A DNA stretch of 64,000 bases from Vibrio lentus (lineage in GTDB: Bacteria > Pseudomonadota > Gammaproteobacteria > Enterobacterales > Vibrionaceae). A program made the translations under genes and the position numbers. The notes under the pieces were generated by a model, which was not told where the DNA came from, ran no database searches, and was given only the letters and a program-made list of their open reading frames with translations. The stretch lies in NCBI RefSeq assembly GCF_002875945.1, contig NZ_MCZK01000158.1, positions 88,587 to 152,586 of the forward strand, in the 5' to 3' direction. Positions 8,800 through 16,883 of this stretch are shown piece after piece. How positions within the stretch are numbered: the first letter of the stretch is position 1; every line of letters starts with the position of its first letter.

Positions 8800-9250
8800 G
8801 TTATTAATTCCTAATTACTGTCCATAAAGGTATTTATCAAGGATTTGAATCCTTTTTGTGTATTGCTCGTATTAATCAAGCTTCATAATCATGCTTAGAA
8901 CAAAAGCGTGAAACTTGCCAGAGCAATTCATGGGGTACTTTTTACCCCTAAAGTTCCATAGTCAGTTAGTAAAATGATATCAATAAAAATAGTGAACACT
9001 GTTTTATTACATTTACTGTTACTTAAGTTGTTGTTTTAATTTTGTTTTTATAAAAGTGTGATCTGCGTTTATTTGGTTTGTTTTTGTTTTTTTTAGGTAT
9101 TTATTTGCTGACTTATTGATGGGGAGGTTAATATTCATTTTTGTGATGTCTGTAATTTAGACCTAGATAAAGCTTTTATAATACAAAGTGGAATAAAGGT
9201 GATTTAGCCATCAAGTTTGTTTACACTAAGCCAAATCGTTTTGTTTCTAT
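8800..9250. promoter_or_regulatory. Long AT-rich divergent control region of ompU and greA
   Basis: About 450 bases without a plausible gene. It holds a perfect hairpin GGGGTA/TACCCC (8932-8948) on the ompU side, T-rich tracts at about 9030-9110, and a TATAAT at 9177-9182 on the greA side with only a weak -35 (TTTAGA). In Vibrio, ToxR binds AT-rich DNA upstream of ompU; I see no site precise enough to call. Confidence 0.5.
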
Positions 9251-9301
9251 CACCCAATAAGTATGTTGGGTGGATTTATGTTGGCCAAAGAAAGCTTTGG
9301 C
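9251..9301 (+). promoter_or_regulatory. Two perfect hairpins in the greA leader
   Basis: CACCCAA/TTGGGTG (9251-9257 with 9266-9272) and GCCAAAG/CTTTGGC (9284-9290 with 9295-9301). The second ends a few bases before the ribosome-binding site (AGAGGT) of greA. Neither has a following T run, so they look like leader or control structures rather than terminators. E. coli greA has a leader-derived small RNA (GraL); equivalence is inference. Confidence 0.5.
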
Positions 9302-9314
9302 ATAGAGGTAAAAA

Positions 9315-9788
9315 ATGGAAAAGGTTCCAATGACAGTACGTGGCGCTCAGAAGCTACGTGACGAATTAGATCGCCTACTTAAGCTACGTCCTATTATTTC
9401 AGCAGCTATTGGTGAAGCACGTGAACTAGGTGACTTGAAAGAGAACGCTGAATATCACGCCGCTCGTGAAGAGCAGGGTATCTGTGAAGCTCAAATTCGA
9501 GATATCGAATACAAGCTATCGCTAGCTCAAATCATCGACGTAACTCAAATGGATAACACAGGTAAGGTTATCTTTGGTACTACGGTTACTTTGATTGACG
9601 TAGATACTGATGAAGAGTTCCGTTACCAAATCGTTTCTGAAGATGAAGCTGAAATCAAAACAGGTCGCATTTCGGTGAAATCACCGATCGCTCGTGGTCT
9701 TATTGGTAAGATGGAAGGTGACGAGGTTATTATCTCTACACCTGGCGGCGATAAAGACTTCGAAATCGACAAAGTAGAATACATCTAA
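9315..9788 (+). CDS. greA: Transcript cleavage factor GreA
   Basis: 157 residues, the usual length. It rescues backtracked RNA polymerase by stimulating cleavage of the 3' end of the transcript through the secondary channel. The N-terminal antiparallel coiled coil (residues 1-75) carries the acidic tip as LGDLKENAEYHAAREEQ; the C-terminal FKBP-like domain (about 80-157) follows. The ATG is preceded by AGAGGT. The gene is monocistronic, with a terminator 27 bases after its stop. Confidence 0.97.
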   Translation: MEKVPMTVRGAQKLRDELDRLLKLRPIISAAIGEARELGDLKENAEYHAAREEQGICEAQIRDIEYKLSLAQIIDVTQMDNTGKVIFGTTVTLIDVDTDEEFRYQIVSEDEAEIKTGRISVKSPIARGLIGKMEGDEVIISTPGGDKDFEIDKVEYI

Positions 9789-9814
9789 TTGAATTTACTT
9801 TGGTTCTAATAAGT

Positions 9815-9842
9815 AAAAAGGTCGCTAATGCGACCTTTTTCG
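9815..9842 (+). terminator. Terminator of greA
   Basis: AAAAAGGTCGC-TAAT-GCGACCTTTTT, a compact stem with a T run. Confidence 0.9.
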
Positions 9843-9913
9843 TTTCTCACGCTACACTAAAAGATAAGCACAGTGGCTTTCTGATTGCGGAGCTAGCTTG
9901 AAGTCAAACTAAC

Positions 9914-10210
9914 TTATTTGCGTGGAATCTCGATTTTACGTGCTTCAGACTGACGGAACAGTACAAGAACTTTACCGATAGTTTGTACTTTCTCAGCTTT
10001 AGTTTCACGTACAATTGCATCGATAATCAGTTGCTTAGTCTCACGGTCTTCTGATGCAACTTTAATCTTGATCAGTTCGTGGTGGTCTAGAGCTAATTCG
10101 ATTTCCGCTAGAACAGCTTCAGTAAGTCCATTTGCGCCCATTAGCACTACAGGTTTTAAACTGTGAGCTAGGCCCTTTAGATGCTGCTTTTGTTTGGTAC
10201 TTAGGTTCAT
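9914..10210 (-). CDS. yhbY: Ribosome assembly RNA-binding protein YhbY
   Basis: A 98-residue single CRM-domain protein (CRS1-YhbY, PF01985) that associates with the pre-50S subunit. It contains the family's GANGL motif (residues 25-29) and a basic C-terminus. It is divergent from rlmE, which methylates 23S rRNA; the pairing places two large-subunit maturation factors around one control region, as in E. coli. Confidence 0.95.
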   Translation of the reverse strand: MNLSTKQKQHLKGLAHSLKPVVLMGANGLTEAVLAEIELALDHHELIKIKVASEDRETKQLIIDAIVRETKAEKVQTIGKVLVLFRQSEARKIEIPRK

Positions 10211-10324
10211 TACGCGGCCAATTTTCTTTAGTATTAGGGTTGAAAAAACCTATTTTAACGCCATCTAATGCTGAAGACTATAATTTATTCAGCAATTAGT
10301 ACTTTCCTCCAATTTAGGTATCCA

Positions 10325-10954
10325 ATGAGTAAACAGAAACACTCGGCCAGTTCAGGCCGTTGGTTGAAGGAACACTTCGACGACAAGTACGCAAATGAGG
10401 CGAGAAAGAAAGGCTATCGTTCACGTGCTTATTTCAAAATGGAAGAGATTCAAGCGAAAGATAAATTGTTGTCTCCTGCGATGACCGTTGTGGATTTGGG
10501 TGCAGCTCCTGGCGGTTGGTCTCAATATGCTGCTAAGATTATTGGTGACAGTGGACAAATCATTGCGTGTGACTTGTTACCTATGGACCCAATCGCTGGA
10601 GTGAGCTTTTTACAAGGTGATTTCCGCGAAGAAGCAGTATTGGAAGCGTTGTTAGACCGTATTCAACCTAATATGGTTGATGTGGTTATGTCTGACATGG
10701 CACCTAACATTGCGGGAAATAACTCAGTAGACCAACCAAGAGCTATGTACTTGGTTGAATTAGCTTTGGATATGTGTCGACAAGTTCTAGCTACCAATGG
10801 TAGTTTTGTTGTTAAAGTATTCCAAGGCGAAGGGTTTGACCAATACGTTAAAGATGTCCGTGAGATGTTTAAAACGGTTAAGGTCAGAAAACCCGACTCT
10901 TCTCGAGCTCGTTCTCGTGAAGTGTTTATCGTAGCCACTGGTTACAAAGGTTAA
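10325..10954 (+). CDS. rlmE: 23S rRNA 2'-O-ribose U2552 methyltransferase
   Basis: SAM-dependent methyltransferase (RrmJ/FtsJ) acting on the ribosomal A-loop late in 50S assembly. 209 residues, equal to the E. coli protein, starting MSKQKHSASSGRW. The SAM-binding motif VVDLGAAPGGWSQ (about residues 56-68) and the K-D-K-E catalytic residues (SRAYFK, SDMAPN, VVKVFQGEG, SREVF) are present. The open frame extends further upstream, but the ATG at 10325 matches the family start. It precedes ftsH, as in E. coli. Confidence 0.96.
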   Translation: MSKQKHSASSGRWLKEHFDDKYANEARKKGYRSRAYFKMEEIQAKDKLLSPAMTVVDLGAAPGGWSQYAAKIIGDSGQIIACDLLPMDPIAGVSFLQGDFREEAVLEALLDRIQPNMVDVVMSDMAPNIAGNNSVDQPRAMYLVELALDMCRQVLATNGSFVVKVFQGEGFDQYVKDVREMFKTVKVRKPDSSRARSREVFIVATGYKG

Positions 10955-11052
10955 CGATTCTGTTCGATTTTGAACCGTTAACAATATAGCTACAGGTTAC
11001 AAACTGTAGTACCCTACCTTTAATTACAATTAGTTATCGAGAGGCTGACACC

Positions 11053-13032
11053 TTGAGTGACATGGCAAAAAATTTAATTCTGTGGCTAGTTATCGCTGTA
11101 GTGCTTATGTCTGTATTCCAGAGCTTCGGCCCTGGTGAAAGTAATGGCAGAGCAGTTGATTACACCACGTTTGTACAGGAAGTTGGCCAAGGCCAGATTC
11201 AAGACGCACAGTTCAATAACAGTGAAATCTCTTTCACCCGTCGTGGTGGTGGTGCTAAGTATGTAACTTACATGCCTGTTTATGATCAGAAGCTACTTGA
11301 TGACTTAATTAACCAAAACGTGAAAGTTCAGGGCACACCACCTGAAGAGCAGAGCCTGCTTGGCACTATCTTTATCTCTTGGTTCCCAATGATCTTACTG
11401 ATTGGTGTGTGGATTTTCTTCATGCGTCAAATGCAAGGCGGCGGCGGCGGTAAAGGCGCAATGTCGTTTGGTAAGAGCAAAGCTCGAATGATGAGCGAAG
11501 AACAAATTAAAACGATGTTTGCTGATGTCGCAGGTTGTGACGAAGCAAAAGAAGACGTTAAAGAACTTGTTGACTACCTTCGTGACCCAAGTCGTTTCCA
11601 AAAACTAGGTGGTAAGATCCCTACAGGTATTCTGTTGGTTGGCCCTCCTGGTACTGGTAAGACATTGCTTGCCAAAGCGATTGCGGGTGAAGCGAAAGTA
11701 CCGTTCTTTACTATCTCTGGTTCTGACTTCGTAGAAATGTTCGTTGGTGTTGGTGCATCTCGTGTGCGTGACATGTTCGAACAAGCTAAGAAGGCCGCAC
11801 CATGTATCATCTTTATCGATGAAATCGATGCAGTAGGTCGTCAACGTGGCGCTGGTGTTGGTGGTGGTCACGATGAACGTGAGCAAACACTGAACCAAAT
11901 GCTGGTTGAGATGGATGGTTTCGAAGGTAACGAAGGTATTATTGTTATCGCTGCGACTAACCGTCCAGACGTACTTGACCCAGCACTACTTCGTCCAGGT
12001 CGTTTTGACCGTCAAGTTGTGGTTGGTCTACCTGATGTACGTGGTCGTGAACAGATTCTTAAAGTACACATGCGTAAAGTTCCACTGTCAGGCGATGTTG
12101 AACCATCTCTGATTGCTCGTGGTACTCCAGGTTTCTCTGGTGCAGATCTTGCGAACCTTGTTAACGAAGCGGCTCTATTTGCTGCTCGCGGAAACAAACG
12201 CAATGTCTCTATGGTTGAGTTTGAACTTGCGAAAGATAAGATCATGATGGGTGCAGAGCGCCGTTCAATGGTTATGTCTGAAGAAGTGAAAGAGTCAACG
12301 GCTTACCACGAAGCTGGTCACGCGATTGTTGGTCGTTTGGTACCTGAACACGATCCAGTGTACAAAGTATCAATCATACCACGTGGTCGTGCACTTGGTG
12401 TGACGATGTATCTACCAGAACAAGATCGCGTAAGCATGTCTCGCCAACATCTAGAGTCTATGATTTCTAGCTTGTACGGCGGTCGTCTTGCTGAAGAACT
12501 TATCTACGGTAAAGAGAAGGTTTCGACTGGTGCGTCTAACGATATCGAACGTGCAACAGATATTGCTCGTAAGATGGTTACGCAGTGGGGCTTCTCTGAG
12601 AAACTGGGTCCTCTTCTTTATGCTGAAGAAGAAGGCGAAGTTTTCTTAGGTCGCGGCATGAGTCAAGCGAAGCATGTTTCTGACGATACAACTCGACTTA
12701 TCGATGAAGAAATTCGTATTCTTATCGACCGCAACTACGCTCGCGCTAAGCAAATCCTAGAAGACAATATGGATTTGATGCACTCGATGAAAGATGCGCT
12801 TATGAAGTACGAAACGATCGATGCGGGTCAAATTGATGACCTCATGGAACGTAAGACTGACATTCGTGAGCCTGCTGGTTGGGGTGACCAGGCAAAAGCT
12901 GAACCTACAAAGGAAGAAGCCAAGCCTGAAGCTGAGGAAACACCTGAAGCTAAAGCCGAACCAAAAGCTGAAGAGTCAAAAGTTGAAGAAGCTAAATCTG
13001 AATCAGATGATGCTCAAAACAAAGATTCTTAA
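11053..13032 (+). CDS. ftsH: ATP-dependent zinc metalloprotease FtsH
   Basis: Inner-membrane AAA+ protease that degrades SecY, sigma-32, LpxC and damaged membrane proteins; 659 residues. Two TM segments (about 8-25 and 104-124) enclose a periplasmic domain. Walker A GPPGTGKT is at about residue 197, Walker B IIFIDEID follows, and the zinc site HEAGH is at about 419. The C-terminus is an acidic Glu/Lys/Ala-rich tail. I chose TTG at 11053 because GAGAGG ends eight bases before it; the in-frame ATG at 11062 would be 17 bases from that site. Confidence 0.96.
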   Translation: MSDMAKNLILWLVIAVVLMSVFQSFGPGESNGRAVDYTTFVQEVGQGQIQDAQFNNSEISFTRRGGGAKYVTYMPVYDQKLLDDLINQNVKVQGTPPEEQSLLGTIFISWFPMILLIGVWIFFMRQMQGGGGGKGAMSFGKSKARMMSEEQIKTMFADVAGCDEAKEDVKELVDYLRDPSRFQKLGGKIPTGILLVGPPGTGKTLLAKAIAGEAKVPFFTISGSDFVEMFVGVGASRVRDMFEQAKKAAPCIIFIDEIDAVGRQRGAGVGGGHDEREQTLNQMLVEMDGFEGNEGIIVIAATNRPDVLDPALLRPGRFDRQVVVGLPDVRGREQILKVHMRKVPLSGDVEPSLIARGTPGFSGADLANLVNEAALFAARGNKRNVSMVEFELAKDKIMMGAERRSMVMSEEVKESTAYHEAGHAIVGRLVPEHDPVYKVSIIPRGRALGVTMYLPEQDRVSMSRQHLESMISSLYGGRLAEELIYGKEKVSTGASNDIERATDIARKMVTQWGFSEKLGPLLYAEEEGEVFLGRGMSQAKHVSDDTTRLIDEEIRILIDRNYARAKQILEDNMDLMHSMKDALMKYETIDAGQIDDLMERKTDIREPAGWGDQAKAEPTKEEAKPEAEETPEAKAEPKAEESKVEEAKSESDDAQNKDS

Positions 13033-13050
13033 TCGCTAAGCTATTAATTA

Positions 13051-13077
13051 AAACCCTGAGTATGCTCAGGGTTTTTC
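13051..13077 (+). terminator. Terminator of ftsH
   Basis: AAACCCTGAG-TATG-CTCAGGGTTTTT, 18 bases after the stop. folP begins 45 bases later, so folP may depend on read-through or its own promoter. Confidence 0.85.
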
Positions 13078-13121
13078 TGTTTCTAGCGCAAAGTGTTTTA
13101 ACCTTTTAAGACCTGCCTTCC

Positions 13122-13952
13122 ATGATATTACAAGCAAACAGCAAAACACTCCTTTTAGACCGTCCGCATGTGATGGGTATCCTCAATGTAACTCCCGACT
13201 CATTTTCTGATGGTGGTCAATTCAACTCATTAGAGAAAGCATTGCAGCAAGCTGAACGCATGATCAAAGCCGGTGTCAGTATTATTGATATCGGTGGTGA
13301 ATCTACCCGTCCGGGAGCGCCTGAAGTTACATTGGAAGATGAACTATCAAGGGTTATCCCCGCAATTAAAGCGATTCGAGCTAATTTTGATGTGTGGATT
13401 TCTATTGATACCAGCAAAGCGGAAGTGATGCGTCAAGCCGTTGAAGCGGGTGCTGACTTGATCAATGATGTGCGAGCTCTGCAAGAGTCAGGCGCTTTAG
13501 AAGCTGCCGCTCAAGCTCAGGTTCCCGTTTGTTTGATGCACATGAAAGGCCAGCCAAGAACCATGCAAGCTAACCCTAGCTATGACGATGTTTTCACGGA
13601 TGTCGAAGACTTTTTAAAAGAAAGAGTTGAGGCTTGTGAGGCTGTCGGCATACCTAAAGAGCGACTTGTTCTCGATCCGGGCTTTGGCTTTGGTAAAACC
13701 ATAGAGCATAATTACCACCTATTAGCGCACCTTGAAAAATTTCATACGCTTGGCTTGCCAATCTTAGCGGGTATCTCGAGAAAATCGATGATCTTTAAGC
13801 TGCTAGATAAAGCACCAGCAGATTGCATGGTAGGAAGTGTTACTTGCGCTACCATTGCTGCGATGAAAGGTGCTCAAATTATTCGCGTTCACGATGTAGA
13901 AGATACATTGGAAGCGATGAAGATAATTGAAGTGATGAACAACAATCACTAA
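13122..13952 (+). CDS. folP: Dihydropteroate synthase
   Basis: 276-residue TIM-barrel enzyme that joins p-aminobenzoate to dihydropterin pyrophosphate in folate synthesis; the target of sulfonamides. Signatures are present: GILNVTPDSFSDGG (about residues 19-32), IDIGGESTRPGA (about 56-67), the phosphate-binding DPGFGFGK and the GISRKS loop. It is followed after 22 bases by glmM, as in E. coli. Confidence 0.96.
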   Translation: MILQANSKTLLLDRPHVMGILNVTPDSFSDGGQFNSLEKALQQAERMIKAGVSIIDIGGESTRPGAPEVTLEDELSRVIPAIKAIRANFDVWISIDTSKAEVMRQAVEAGADLINDVRALQESGALEAAAQAQVPVCLMHMKGQPRTMQANPSYDDVFTDVEDFLKERVEACEAVGIPKERLVLDPGFGFGKTIEHNYHLLAHLEKFHTLGLPILAGISRKSMIFKLLDKAPADCMVGSVTCATIAAMKGAQIIRVHDVEDTLEAMKIIEVMNNNH

Positions 13953-13974
13953 ATAATAATTAAGGAAAATCAAT

Positions 13975-15315
13975 ATGTCTGATAAAAGACGTTACTTCGG
14001 AACAGATGGCGTACGTGGCAAAGTGGGTCAATACCCAATTACACCTGATTTTGTTTTGAAGCTTGGCTGGGCTGCTGGTCGTGTTCTAGCAAAGCAGGGC
14101 ACAAAGAAAGTGATTATCGGTAAAGATACTCGTATTTCTGGTTACATGCTTGAGTCTGCTTTAGAAGCTGGCTTAGCTGCTGCGGGTCTTCAGGCTACGT
14201 TTACTGGGCCAATGCCGACACCAGCTGTTGCTTACCTAACACAAACTTTCCGTGCTGAGGCGGGGATTGTTATCTCTGCATCGCATAACCCATATTACGA
14301 TAACGGTATTAAGTTCTTCTCTTCTGAAGGAACTAAATTGTCGGATGAAATCGAGTTGGCAATCGAAGCCGAACTAGACAAAGATATCGAGTGCGTGGAA
14401 TCCTCAGTACTAGGTAAAGCAGTTCGCTTAAATGATGCAGCAGGCCGTTATATTGAATTTTGTAAAAGTACATTCCCGCACAAAATGACATTAGCCGGAA
14501 TGAAAATTGTGGTTGATTGCGCGCACGGTGCAACTTATCACATCGCGCCAGCTGTGTTTAAAGAGTTGGGTGCTGAAGTCATTGCAATGGGTGTTGAGCC
14601 AAATGGTACCAACATTAACCATGAAGTGGGTGCGACGGATGTGCGTGCTCTGCAAGCTAAAGTGGTTGAAGAGAAAGCAGCTTTAGGCCTTGGCTTTGAT
14701 GGCGACGGTGACCGTATCATTATGGTTGATGAGCTAGGCAATAAGGTTGATGGCGACCAAATCGCTTACATCATTGCTCGTGATGCGCTACGTCGTGGTG
14801 AGCTAAAAGGCGGTGTTGTTGGTACATTGATGACGAACCTTGGTATGGAAAATGGACTTAAGCAATTAGGTATTCCATTTGTACGTGCTGCTGTAGGTGA
14901 CCGTTATGTAATGGAGCAGCTTCTTGCTAAAGGCTGGAAGATCGGTGCAGAAAACTCTGGCCATGTGATTCTATTGGATAAAGTAACGACGGGTGATGCC
15001 ATCGTTGCTGCACTGCAAGTGTTGGCTTCAGTTGTTGATAGTGAAATGACACTGAATGAACTCTCTCAAGGTATGACGTTATACCCTCAGGTTCTAGAAA
15101 ATGTTCGTTTCAGCGGTGACTCAAACCCATTAGAAGCTGAGGCTGTTAAAGCGGCTGTTGTTGAAGTGGAAGCTGAGCTTGGTGAAAAAGGCCGCGTATT
15201 ACTGCGCAAGTCAGGCACAGAGCCTCTATTGCGAGTGATGGTTGAAGGTGAAGATGCTGATCTTGTTCAGAAATCTGCACTTAAGATTGCTGATGCTGTA
15301 AAAGCGAATTGCTAA
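13975..15315 (+). CDS. glmM: Phosphoglucosamine mutase
   Basis: 446-residue enzyme converting glucosamine-6-P to glucosamine-1-P for UDP-GlcNAc, the precursor of peptidoglycan and LPS. The active-site phosphoserine loop GIVISASHNPYYDNG (about residues 96-110), the metal-binding loop GFDGDGDR (about 241-248) and the C-terminal phosphate-binding RKSGTEPLLRVM are intact. RBS AAGGA lies upstream of the ATG. Confidence 0.97.
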   Translation: MSDKRRYFGTDGVRGKVGQYPITPDFVLKLGWAAGRVLAKQGTKKVIIGKDTRISGYMLESALEAGLAAAGLQATFTGPMPTPAVAYLTQTFRAEAGIVISASHNPYYDNGIKFFSSEGTKLSDEIELAIEAELDKDIECVESSVLGKAVRLNDAAGRYIEFCKSTFPHKMTLAGMKIVVDCAHGATYHIAPAVFKELGAEVIAMGVEPNGTNINHEVGATDVRALQAKVVEEKAALGLGFDGDGDRIIMVDELGNKVDGDQIAYIIARDALRRGELKGGVVGTLMTNLGMENGLKQLGIPFVRAAVGDRYVMEQLLAKGWKIGAENSGHVILLDKVTTGDAIVAALQVLASVVDSEMTLNELSQGMTLYPQVLENVRFSGDSNPLEAEAVKAAVVEVEAELGEKGRVLLRKSGTEPLLRVMVEGEDADLVQKSALKIADAVKANC

Positions 15316-15386
15316 TTAAATAGTTTATCGCTGTAGCATGCATCATCATGCCCGTGATTAAGTCTGTTTAACTTATGCCTTGATGA

Positions 15387-15418
15387 AAAGCGACACAAAC
15401 GAGTTTTGTGTCGCTTTT
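15387..15418 (+). terminator. Terminator between glmM and secG
   Basis: AAAGCGACACAAA-CGAG-TTTTGTGTCGCTTTT, a 12-13 bp stem. Confidence 0.88.
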
Positions 15419-15593
15419 GCCCTTTTTTTAACCACTCGCTTGTTAAAGGCTTATTTTTTAGCAAATTCCTCTTGTCAGTCATCGTCGCATTCGCTAGTAT
15501 TGCTCGGCCTTCAGTTAGGAGGTCGCTAGCCTTGTTCTTAAAAATAGTTTTTTGAACGGCGCTGGCTCAACAATTAGGAACATAGGTGGAAAA

Positions 15594-15926
15594 ATGTTTA
15601 CAGTTCTACTTGTGATTTACCTGTTGGCAGCGCTTGGTGTAATTGGCCTAGTGTTGATTCAACAAGGTAAAGGCGCAGATATGGGAGCCTCATTCGGTGC
15701 TGGCGCTTCAAACACTGTGTTTGGTGCTGGTGGCTCAGGAAATTTCCTTACCCGAATGACTGCAATTTTTGCAACTACATTTTTTATCCTTAGCTTAGTG
15801 CTTGGTAATATGTCTACACATAAAACTGAGTCACAATGGATTAACCCGACTGAAGGTCAGGTAATTCAGCAAGCTGAAGATGCAGTGAGTGAAGTTCCGG
15901 CGCAAGGCGACGAGATTCCACAATAA
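15594..15926 (+). CDS. secG: Preprotein translocase subunit SecG
   Basis: 110-residue small subunit of the SecYEG channel with two TM helices (about residues 2-22 and 52-72) joined by the conserved loop QQGKGADMGASFG...GAGGSGNFLTR. The acidic C-terminus is longer than the minimal core. The ATG at 15594 gives the standard MFTVLLVIYLL start; the frame continues upstream to a TTG with no family support. It shares the stretch with the following tRNA genes, as in E. coli. Confidence 0.96.
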   Translation: MFTVLLVIYLLAALGVIGLVLIQQGKGADMGASFGAGASNTVFGAGGSGNFLTRMTAIFATTFFILSLVLGNMSTHKTESQWINPTEGQVIQQAEDAVSEVPAQGDEIPQ

Positions 15927-15942
15927 TCTGCAAAGATTTGAT

Positions 15943-16027
15943 GCCGAGATGGTGAAATTGGTAGACACGCTAGCATGAGGTGCTAGTGCCTTAGGGTGTG
16001 AGGGTTCGAGTCCCTCTCTCGGCACCA
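15943..16027 (+). tRNA. leuU: tRNA-Leu (anticodon GAG)
   Basis: 85 bases including an encoded CCA end. Acceptor arms GCCGAGA and TCTCGGC pair. The anticodon stem CTAGC/GCTAG encloses the loop ATGAGGT, giving anticodon GAG. A class II variable arm (GCCTTAGGGTG) and the GGTTCGAGTCC T-arm are present. The same tRNA follows secG in E. coli. Confidence 0.96.
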
Positions 16028-16080
16028 TGTTTACAAACTTGTAAAACATCTTGTTGGGCGTATAATGCTCACAAGTCGGA

Positions 16081-16157
<77 letters not shown>

Positions 16158-16198
16158 ATTTCAATGCTATTATATAGCGTGTATTGGTAGCAAGTTTG

Positions 16199-16254
16199 CA
16201 CAGTGTGAACCTCACTGTGAGTTAAGTGTAATATCAAATATGATGGCACTTAAC
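16199..16254 (+). other. Two inverted repeats after metY
   Basis: CACAGTG/CACTGTG (16199-16205 with 16213-16219) and GTTAAGTG/CACTTAAC (16221-16228 with 16247-16254) follow one another 41 bases after the tRNA. They could be processing stems in the tRNA-rimP transcript. Only the pairing is seen. Confidence 0.5.
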
Positions 16255-16272
16255 ATATAAGGGTCCAGCAAC

Positions 16273-16300
16273 AAAAACCCCGGCTTATACGGGGTTTTTT
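16273..16300 (+). terminator. Terminator after metY
   Basis: AAAAACCCCG-GCTTATA-CGGGGTTTTTT, a good intrinsic terminator lying between metY and rimP. Confidence 0.85.
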
Positions 16301-16355
16301 GTTATCTAAGCATTTGTAAATGCAATTTAGATAATGTTTGCTTGGAATTTAAATT

Positions 16356-16375
16356 GGGCTTTGAGCCCTTTTTTT
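16356..16375 (+). terminator. Second terminator-like hairpin just before rimP
   Basis: GGGCT-TTG-AGCCC followed by seven T residues, ending 17 bases before the rimP ATG. No promoter fits comfortably between this hairpin and rimP, so rimP-nusA transcription must probably pass it; it may act as an attenuator. Confidence 0.7.
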
Positions 16376-16392
16376 GTTTCTGGAGTGGTTAA

Positions 16393-16848
16393 ATGACTGG
16401 TTTAGAAAGACAACTTACTGAAATGCTTGACGCTCCAGTAGCAGCATCAGGTTATGAGTTAGTTGGATTAGAATTTATTCGTGCTGGTGAGCACTCAACG
16501 CTACGTATTTACATCGATTCACCAAATGGTATCAATGTAGACGATTGCTCTGAAGTTAGTCACCAAGTAAGTGCCGTAATGGACGTTGAAGATCCAATTT
16601 CAGTGGCTTATAACCTTGAAGTTTCTTCACCAGGTTTAGAGAGACCACTGTTCAAAGCAGAGCATTACCAACAATTTATTGGTCACGAGGTAAGCATCGT
16701 TTTGAAAATGGCTGTCGGCAACCGTCGTAAATGGAAAGGTGATATCCAATCTATTGAAGGCGAGACAGTAAAAGTATTGGTTGAAGGACAAGAAGAAGAA
16801 TTCGTCCTGAGTAATATTGCGAAAGCTAACCTGATCCCTAAATTTTAG
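16393..16848 (+). CDS. rimP: Ribosome maturation factor RimP
   Basis: 151-residue 30S-subunit assembly factor (formerly YhbC/P15A). N-terminal alpha/beta domain with LRIYIDSPNGINVDDCSEVS and the SSPGLERPLF motif at about residue 75, then an SH3-like C-terminal barrel. GGAG lies nine bases before the ATG. First gene of the rimP-nusA-infB unit, 35 bases before nusA. Confidence 0.96.
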   Translation: MTGLERQLTEMLDAPVAASGYELVGLEFIRAGEHSTLRIYIDSPNGINVDDCSEVSHQVSAVMDVEDPISVAYNLEVSSPGLERPLFKAEHYQQFIGHEVSIVLKMAVGNRRKWKGDIQSIEGETVKVLVEGQEEEFVLSNIAKANLIPKF

Positions 16849-16883
16849 TTCTCCTAGAGAGATGAGCTTAAGAGGCTAGATTA

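Noticed and set aside
8932..8948. GGGGTA/TACCCC hairpin considered as a terminator
   Set aside because: It lies upstream of ompU, not after a gene, and has no T run following on either strand beyond the loop.
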